Shown: in pieces, positions 6,383 through 9,960 of the stretch
How the letters are laid out: each line of letters starts with the position of its first letter
How positions within the stretch are numbered: position 1 is the first letter of the stretch
Assembly (NCBI GenBank): GCA_947489175.1
Contig: CANLED010000054.1
Coordinates: forward strand, 1 to 9,960
Length of the DNA: 9,960 nucleotides
Direction of reading: 5' to 3'
Origin: Chitinophagaceae bacterium
Lineage (GTDB): Bacteria > Bacteroidota > Bacteroidia > Chitinophagales > Chitinophagaceae
Program-made: the position numbers and the translations under genes
Notes under the pieces: generated by a model
What the model saw: the letters and a program-made list of their open reading frames with translations, nothing else
What the model was told of the DNA's origin: nothing
Database searches by the model: none

Positions 6383-6757
6383 TTATTTGATGATAATGCT
6401 TCCTAAGAATGTTGCTAAGATGCCCAATAAAACCGACAATATAATATAAAATAAGGCAGTTAATTGATTTCCCGATTTTATCAAATATAAATTTTCTGCT
6501 GCAAATGCAGAAAATGTGGTAAATCCTCCACAAAAACCAGTAGTTAACAAAAGCTTTATATCCGCGTTTTCTGTCGTATTTTTTGTATAATAACCAAGGA
6601 CCAAACCAATAATAAAACAACCAACAATGTTTATCAAACATGTTCCCAATGGGTATTTTAGCATATTTTTTTGTCTGATAAATTCAGCCACTACATACCT
6701 TGAAGCTCCTCCAATACCGCTGCCTACTAAAACAAGAAGTATGTTTTTAATGGACAT
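6383..6757 (-). CDS. crcB: Fluoride channel CrcB/Fluc
   Basis: Inner-membrane fluoride exporter that works as an antiparallel dimer and lowers cytoplasmic F-. With the start used here it has 124 residues, the normal family length, and four membrane segments (about 4-24, 35-56, 66-86 and 98-122). Conserved features are present: GSGIGGASRY near the N-terminus, GTCLINIVGCF with the pore Asn43, and GFCGGFTTFSAF (74-85) carrying the pore phenylalanines F82 and F85. A longer frame begins at 6826, but its extra 23 residues have no family counterpart and lie inside the upstream gene. ATGATG at 6755-6760 offers two adjacent starts, both overlapping the end of the DUF4878-like gene (TAA at 6747-6749), typical of translational coupling. 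It is followed after four bases by ppa. Confidence 0.94.
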   Translation of the reverse strand: MSIKNILLVLVGSGIGGASRYVVAEFIRQKNMLKYPLGTCLINIVGCFIIGLVLGYYTKNTTENADIKLLLTTGFCGGFTTFSAFAAENLYLIKSGNQLTALFYIILSVLLGILATFLGSIIIK

Positions 6758-7169
6758 CATTGGTTGGAATATTTCCTGAAAAAGTGAAACTAAAATCAAC
6801 CAACCATTTTTTGTTTTTTTGGACAATCTTCAGTTCCGTTGGTTTCATCGAATATGAGTTTGAAAAATTTACAATACTTACACTGTCACTTAAATTTTCA
6901 ACTTTGTTGATGATGATAGAAGATGATTTTAGTTGAAGCTTTTCTTTTTTAGGCTGATTGTTCATGTATTGCTTATACCTTTCAAATAAATCTTTGTCTT
7001 CTTGGTTGTCTTCAATGTACAAAACTGCTTTTTCGTAATTTCCATCCAAAACAGCTCGAACAAATTCACGTGCTGCGTCTATTGGATCTTCCGCTTCTTT
7101 GAAACCCTCTGGCTGATTGCACGAAAAGAAACCCATCAATAAAATCAAAAATATAAAATGATATTTCAT
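6747..7169 (-). CDS. Small lipoprotein with DUF4878/NTF2-like domain
   Basis: A 140-residue protein with a short signal sequence (residues 4-16) ending in FFSC, giving probable lipid attachment at Cys17 and a periplasmic or outer-membrane location. The mature part begins EDPIDAAREFVRAVLDGNYEKAVLYI (in part, 27-52), the opening helix pattern of DUF4878/SnoaL-like NTF2-fold proteins, and continues with beta strands ending in KKWLVDFSF. This fold is a small cone-shaped ligand or protein-binding domain; its function in Bacteroidota lipoproteins is unknown. The gene starts one base after the phoH stop codon and overlaps the crcB start, so it belongs to the same transcript. No catalytic residues can be claimed. 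Confidence 0.82.
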   Translation of the reverse strand: MKYHFIFLILLMGFFSCNQPEGFKEAEDPIDAAREFVRAVLDGNYEKAVLYIEDNQEDKDLFERYKQYMNNQPKKEKLQLKSSSIIINKVENLSDSVSIVNFSNSYSMKPTELKIVQKNKKWLVDFSFTFSGNIPTNDVH

Positions 7170-7170
7170 G

Positions 7171-8214
7171 CTAATTTTTTATGTTATCCTCTCTTTCTTT
7201 ATCCTTATCATAAGCCCTTATAATAGCTTTCACCAATCGATGTCTCACAACATCTTCCTCATCAAGCTCAATATGCGCTATGCCATCTATGTTCTTCAAA
7301 ATTCTTGCTGCCTTGTCTAACCCACTTTTCTGGTTTTTGGGTAGGTCAATCTGACTTAAATCTCCAGTTATGATAGCTTTTGCATTCGAGCCTATACGTG
7401 TTAAAAACATCTTAATTTGTAAGTCTGTTGTGTTCTGAGCCTCATCTAAGATGATGTAAGCATGATCAAGGGTGCGTCCTCTCATATATGCCAAGGGAGC
7501 TATTTCAATGACCCTTGTGCTCATGTAATAGCCAAGCTTATCAGCAGGAATCATGTCATCCAGTGCATCATAAAGTGGCCTTAAATACGGATCAATTTTT
7601 TCTTTTAGGTCTCCCGGCAAAAATCCCAAACTCTCTCCAGCCTCTACGGCGGGCCTGGTTAGGATGATTTTTTTTACCATCTTATTTTTTAATGCCCTTA
7701 CTGCGAGAGCAACTGCAGTATATGTTTTACCAGTACCGGCGGGACCAATGGCAAAAATGATGTCATTTTTTTCAGCCATGCTAACCATCAATTTTTGGTT
7801 TTGAGTTCTTGCGCGAACAGATTTTCCATTTGGACCATAAACCAACACATCCTGTGGATTTTTTTCAACAAACATGTCTTTGCTTTCTGTATCTTCTCCA
7901 CCCAAAATTTGTTCAAAATAATTGTGGCTAACATTGCCATTTCTTTCTAGGTATTGTATGAGCACGTCTATTTTCTCTTTGGCAACGGCAATTTGGTCTT
8001 CTGCACCAGTGATTTTAATTTGTGTCCCCCTGCTTAAAATCTTCAACAATGGAAAACTTTTTTTCAAAAGATCTAATTTTCCATTATTTACCCCAAAAAA
8101 TTCCATTGGATTTACCGATTCAAGATTGATGATTGCTTCAGTCAATGTTTCTTGTTTTATTTTTAATTTGTTGTTGCTTATCAAATTTAACCCTTTGAAA
8201 TGATTAAAGTTCAT
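7171..8214 (-). CDS. PhoH-family ATPase (YbeZ-like)
   Basis: A 347-residue cytoplasmic P-loop ATPase of the PhoH/YbeZ type. The N-terminal part (about 25-90) looks like the KH-like RNA-binding domain of this family. The ATPase domain (about 128-335) has Walker A GPAGTGKT (157-164), the TRPAVEAGESLGFLPGDL segment typical of PhoH (186-203), Walker B YIILDEAQ (253-260), the sensor-like ITGDLSQ, and a VRHRLVKAI segment near the end. YbeZ proteins are RNA helicase-like ATPases that work with the YbeY endonuclease in rRNA maturation and stress; ybeY is not beside this gene. It starts at ATG 8212-8214, 51 bases after the rpe stop, and ends one base before the DUF4878-like gene. No good promoter box is seen in the 51-base gap (best is TATGTTTT on the minus strand at 8222-8229, without a placed -33 element). 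Confidence 0.95.
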   Translation of the reverse strand: MNFNHFKGLNLISNNKLKIKQETLTEAIINLESVNPMEFFGVNNGKLDLLKKSFPLLKILSRGTQIKITGAEDQIAVAKEKIDVLIQYLERNGNVSHNYFEQILGGEDTESKDMFVEKNPQDVLVYGPNGKSVRARTQNQKLMVSMAEKNDIIFAIGPAGTGKTYTAVALAVRALKNKMVKKIILTRPAVEAGESLGFLPGDLKEKIDPYLRPLYDALDDMIPADKLGYYMSTRVIEIAPLAYMRGRTLDHAYIILDEAQNTTDLQIKMFLTRIGSNAKAIITGDLSQIDLPKNQKSGLDKAARILKNIDGIAHIELDEEDVVRHRLVKAIIRAYDKDKEREDNIKN

Positions 8215-8265
8215 TTTAAGGAAAACATAATGAAATCATCATCTGTTCTCATTTACAAGTAATGT

Positions 8266-8916
8266 TTAGAGGATATTTTTTAAAGAGCTTATGGTTTTTA
8301 GTGGGTCTTTTGCATTGAAAACAGTACTGCCTGCAACGAGTATATCAGCCCCCGCCTTGGTGATTTCAGCAGCATTTTCAAGGGTTACGCCTCCATCTAT
8401 TTCTATCAAGGTATTGTAGCCTTTTTTGATGATAATTTCTTTGAGGCGCTCAATCTTAGATAACATAGAGGGAATGAATGATTGTCCACCGAACCCCGGA
8501 TTCACCGTCATCATACATACAAGATCTGCGTTTTCCAATACTTCCTCTATAGCACTGATGGGAGTATGTGGATTGAGCGCTATGCCTGCTTTCATGCCAA
8601 GAGAGGTTATTTGTTGAAGGTTTCTATGTAGGTGTGGACAAGCTTCTACATGCACTGTTAGGATGTTGGCACCAATTTCTTGAAAGGTTGCAGCATATTT
8701 ACCAGGTTCTTCAATCATCAAGTGTACATCCAATACCTTAGTTGTGGCCTTACGTATTGCTGAAATCACCGGCATGCCATAACTGATGTTTGGAACAAAT
8801 CGCCCATCCATTACATCCAAATGAAACCAATCTGCTTCAGATTTATTTAGCATTTCGCACGCTTCTTTTAAATGTAAAAAATTTGCAGCTAGTAGGGAAG
8901 GGGCAACAATTGGCAT
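8266..8916 (-). CDS. rpe: Ribulose-phosphate 3-epimerase
   Basis: Cytoplasmic metal-dependent (beta/alpha)8 enzyme that interconverts D-ribulose 5-phosphate and D-xylulose 5-phosphate in the pentose phosphate pathway. The 216-residue length is standard. Visible family features: APSLLAANF (5-13), WFHLDVMDGRFVPN (30-43) with H32 and D34, DVHLMIEEP (63-71) with H65, the MTVNPGFGGQSF phosphate-binding loop (136-147) and EIDGGV (172-177) with catalytic D174; these give the two His/two Asp metal and acid-base set. It starts at ATG 8914-8916, six bases after the stop codon of the TPR lipoprotein gene, so the two are probably co-transcribed. Confidence 0.97.
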   Translation of the reverse strand: MPIVAPSLLAANFLHLKEACEMLNKSEADWFHLDVMDGRFVPNISYGMPVISAIRKATTKVLDVHLMIEEPGKYAATFQEIGANILTVHVEACPHLHRNLQQITSLGMKAGIALNPHTPISAIEEVLENADLVCMMTVNPGFGGQSFIPSMLSKIERLKEIIIKKGYNTLIEIDGGVTLENAAEITKAGADILVAGSTVFNAKDPLKTISSLKNIL

Positions 8917-8922
8917 AGTAAG

Positions 8923-9717
8923 TTATTTCTTTTTTTTATTGAGTGATGATAACGCTGTTTTTGCACTTTCAAAATCTGGTACTAAATCCAGTGTTTGCTG
9001 ATAAAAATATTTGGCGTCTTCAATATTTCCTAATTTTTCATAACTTTTGGCCATCCAAAAATACGCATCGGACTGAGATCGATCTATGGCTACAACTTTA
9101 CTGAGTATCTTCAAGGATTCATCATATTTATTGATTTCATAAAGCACTATTGCTTTTTCAATATATGGATCCAAAAAGGTATAATTGCTGATAATTGCTT
9201 CATCAAATGCTTGCATGGCAATAAGGGGCTTCCCAATATTTACAAAATAAAGTCCTTTTATATAATGTCCTTGAGCTTTTAATTGTTCTTTATTTATCCC
9301 TTTTTGTTTGATTAAAACTTTGGCAAAATCTAAGGCTTTATCACTTTTTACAGCAGCAAATAAAAACCCAAGTTGATAGGTGGCATCTGGTTGAGATGAA
9401 TCCTTACCCAACGATTCCTGAAATATTGCAATGGCTTTAGATGTATCAAGGTTTTTTAAATAAGCTATGCCTAAGTTGTTCAATAAACGGGTATCTGAGG
9501 GGTTGTTGTCAATTTCAGTTTCTAATAACTTAATTGCATTTTTAGTATTTCCCACATCCAATTGTAGATTTAATTGTTCTTTTTTTAGGCTGCTTGAGTC
9601 GAGGTGTTCTTCAGTTTTTGTTGAATTTAACTCTTTTGAGGCCTGGCTATTGCAGCACATAAGTGCGAAAAGAGGAAGAATAAAAAAGTAAAAATGACCA
9701 GATTGAATCAACCGCAT
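8923..9717 (-). CDS. TPR-repeat lipoprotein
   Basis: A 264-residue protein with an N-terminal hydrophobic signal ending in ALMCC; one of the two adjacent cysteines is the likely lipid-attachment site, so it should sit in the periplasm or outer membrane. After a polar linker it has a run of tetratricopeptide-like helix pairs: clear units at NNLGIAYLKNLDTSKAIAIF, YQLGFLFAAVKSDKALDFA, AIVLYEINKYDESLKIL and YFWMAKSYEKLGNIEDAKYF. TPRs bind other proteins; no partner can be named. I start it at ATG 9715-9717; a TTG at 9721-9723 would add two residues and is less likely. It heads the minus-strand run of nine genes and is six bases upstream of rpe. Confidence 0.9.
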   Translation of the reverse strand: MRLIQSGHFYFFILPLFALMCCNSQASKELNSTKTEEHLDSSSLKKEQLNLQLDVGNTKNAIKLLETEIDNNPSDTRLLNNLGIAYLKNLDTSKAIAIFQESLGKDSSQPDATYQLGFLFAAVKSDKALDFAKVLIKQKGINKEQLKAQGHYIKGLYFVNIGKPLIAMQAFDEAIISNYTFLDPYIEKAIVLYEINKYDESLKILSKVVAIDRSQSDAYFWMAKSYEKLGNIEDAKYFYQQTLDLVPDFESAKTALSSLNKKKK

Positions 9718-9720
9718 CTT

Positions 9721-9728
9721 CAAAATTA
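9721..9728 (-). promoter_or_regulatory. Candidate -7 box upstream of the TPR lipoprotein gene
   Basis: The minus strand reads TAATTTTG here, an exact TAnnTTTG match, three bases before the ATG at 9717. If active, transcription would begin at or next to the start codon (leaderless mRNA). No TTG lies at the expected 19-20-base distance, so the site is only tentative. Confidence 0.3.
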
Positions 9729-9784
9729 AGGATAAGCCTCTAATTTAATTAAAATTAGATGATAATTACATCTTAATAAGTGCA

Positions 9785-9792
9785 TAGCTTTG
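9785..9792 (+). promoter_or_regulatory. Candidate -7 box for the PD40 protein gene
   Basis: TAGCTTTG is an exact TAnnTTTG match 17 bases before the ATG at 9810, predicting a leader of roughly 13 bases. No TTG is found at the ideal -33 spacing. Confidence 0.4.
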
Positions 9793-9809
9793 CATACTTA
9801 TACTAAATT

Positions 9810-9960
9810 ATGAAGCAACTTATCTCTATTAAATGCTATTTTCTGTCATTATTTTTCCTCGGATTTCATACTGTCAACGCTCAAAACGAAGTTGTAGCGG
9901 ATACACTTCATTACAAAGAGGAATCTCATTTTAAAAATATTCGTCAGCTTACTTTTGGTG
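9810..9960 (+). CDS. Secreted PD40/TolB-like beta-propeller protein (3' partial)
   Basis: Only the first 50 residues are in the window; the frame is open from the ATG at 9810 to the window edge. Residues 1-24 form a signal peptide (Lys near the start, hydrophobic core YFLSLFFLGF, cleavage expected after the VNA at 22-24). The mature protein then has EESHFKNIRQLTFGG-like sequence (48-50 reach the window end). HFKNIRQLTFG is the typical opening of PD40/WD40-like (TolB-type) propeller proteins in Bacteroidota, in which QLT-F-G begins the first blade. Whether a hydrolase domain follows cannot be seen. It is divergent from the TPR lipoprotein, with 92 AT-rich bases between. Confidence 0.75.
   Translation, partial: MKQLISIKCYFLSLFFLGFHTVNAQNEVVADTLHYKEESHFKNIRQLTFG

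Noticed and set aside
6375..6641. Minus-strand open frame rich in Trp, Tyr and Phe within crcB
   Set aside because: It is an alternative frame of crcB; the crcB frame has all family motifs.
6758..6826. N-terminal extension of CrcB up to 6826
   Set aside because: The extra 23 residues overlap the coding end of the DUF4878-like gene in another frame, have no CrcB counterpart, and a normal-length protein starts at 6757 or 6760.
6758..7169. Fluoride riboswitch upstream of crcB
   Set aside because: This stretch codes for an intact lipoprotein, and I could not find the conserved GGNGATGG...CTGATGACNCC-type pattern.
8215..8265. Promoter between rpe and phoH
   Set aside because: The best box is TATGTTTT, one base off consensus, and the nearest TTG is 26 bases away rather than 19-20.
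9740..9758. CTAATTT/AAATTAG inverted repeat between the TPR and PD40 genes as an operator
   Set aside because: It consists almost only of A and T in an AT-rich gap; a chance origin is likely and no regulator is suggested.

Overview
The window looks like chromosomal DNA of a Bacteroidota bacterium, most likely in or near the Chitinophagaceae/Sphingobacteriia. The evidence is AT-rich sequence, a type IX secretion (T9SS) sorting domain, several upstream sites fitting the Bacteroidota promoter form TTG-N19/20-TAnnTTTG, weak or absent Shine-Dalgarno sites, and many Bacteroidota-style lipoproteins. I saw no tRNA, rRNA, CRISPR array, transposase or phage gene. No gap between genes exceeds 300 bases; the largest is 1050-1267.

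Left part (1-4468). The window opens inside a large secreted T9SS protein (+). It converges on an RhlE-like DEAD-box RNA helicase (-), and a strong inverted repeat built from 9-bp GTTGAAGGG-type units lies between the two. The helicase and a lipoprotein of unknown function (+, predicted TIM-barrel-like) are divergent, with nearly back-to-back promoters at 2533-2596. A DUF985 cupin gene (+) follows, then a terminator-like hairpin and a REP-like palindrome at the next convergent boundary.

Right part (4469-9717). Nine minus-strand genes form a tight run. In transcription order they are a TPR lipoprotein, ribulose-phosphate 3-epimerase (rpe), the PhoH-family ATPase, a DUF4878-like lipoprotein, the fluoride channel crcB, inorganic pyrophosphatase (ppa), a half-size TauE/SafE permease, an ECF-type sigma factor, and a small tail-anchored putative anti-sigma protein. 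Most junctions are 1-6 bases or overlaps; the two larger ones are about 50 bases. The run mixes housekeeping metabolism (rpe, ppa), RNA-linked stress functions (phoH), fluoride resistance (crcB beside its fluoride-sensitive neighbour ppa) and envelope signalling. A partial plus-strand gene for a secreted PD40/TolB-like propeller protein starts at 9810 and runs off the end.

This is mostly an ordinary core region. The most interesting points are the 9-bp-unit hairpin abutting the helicase stop codon, a promoter placed inside the longest helicase reading frame (which moves its start), the REP-like palindrome, the sigma/tail-anchored protein pair, and two recognisable but functionally unassigned protein families. 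I found no convincing new multi-gene system.
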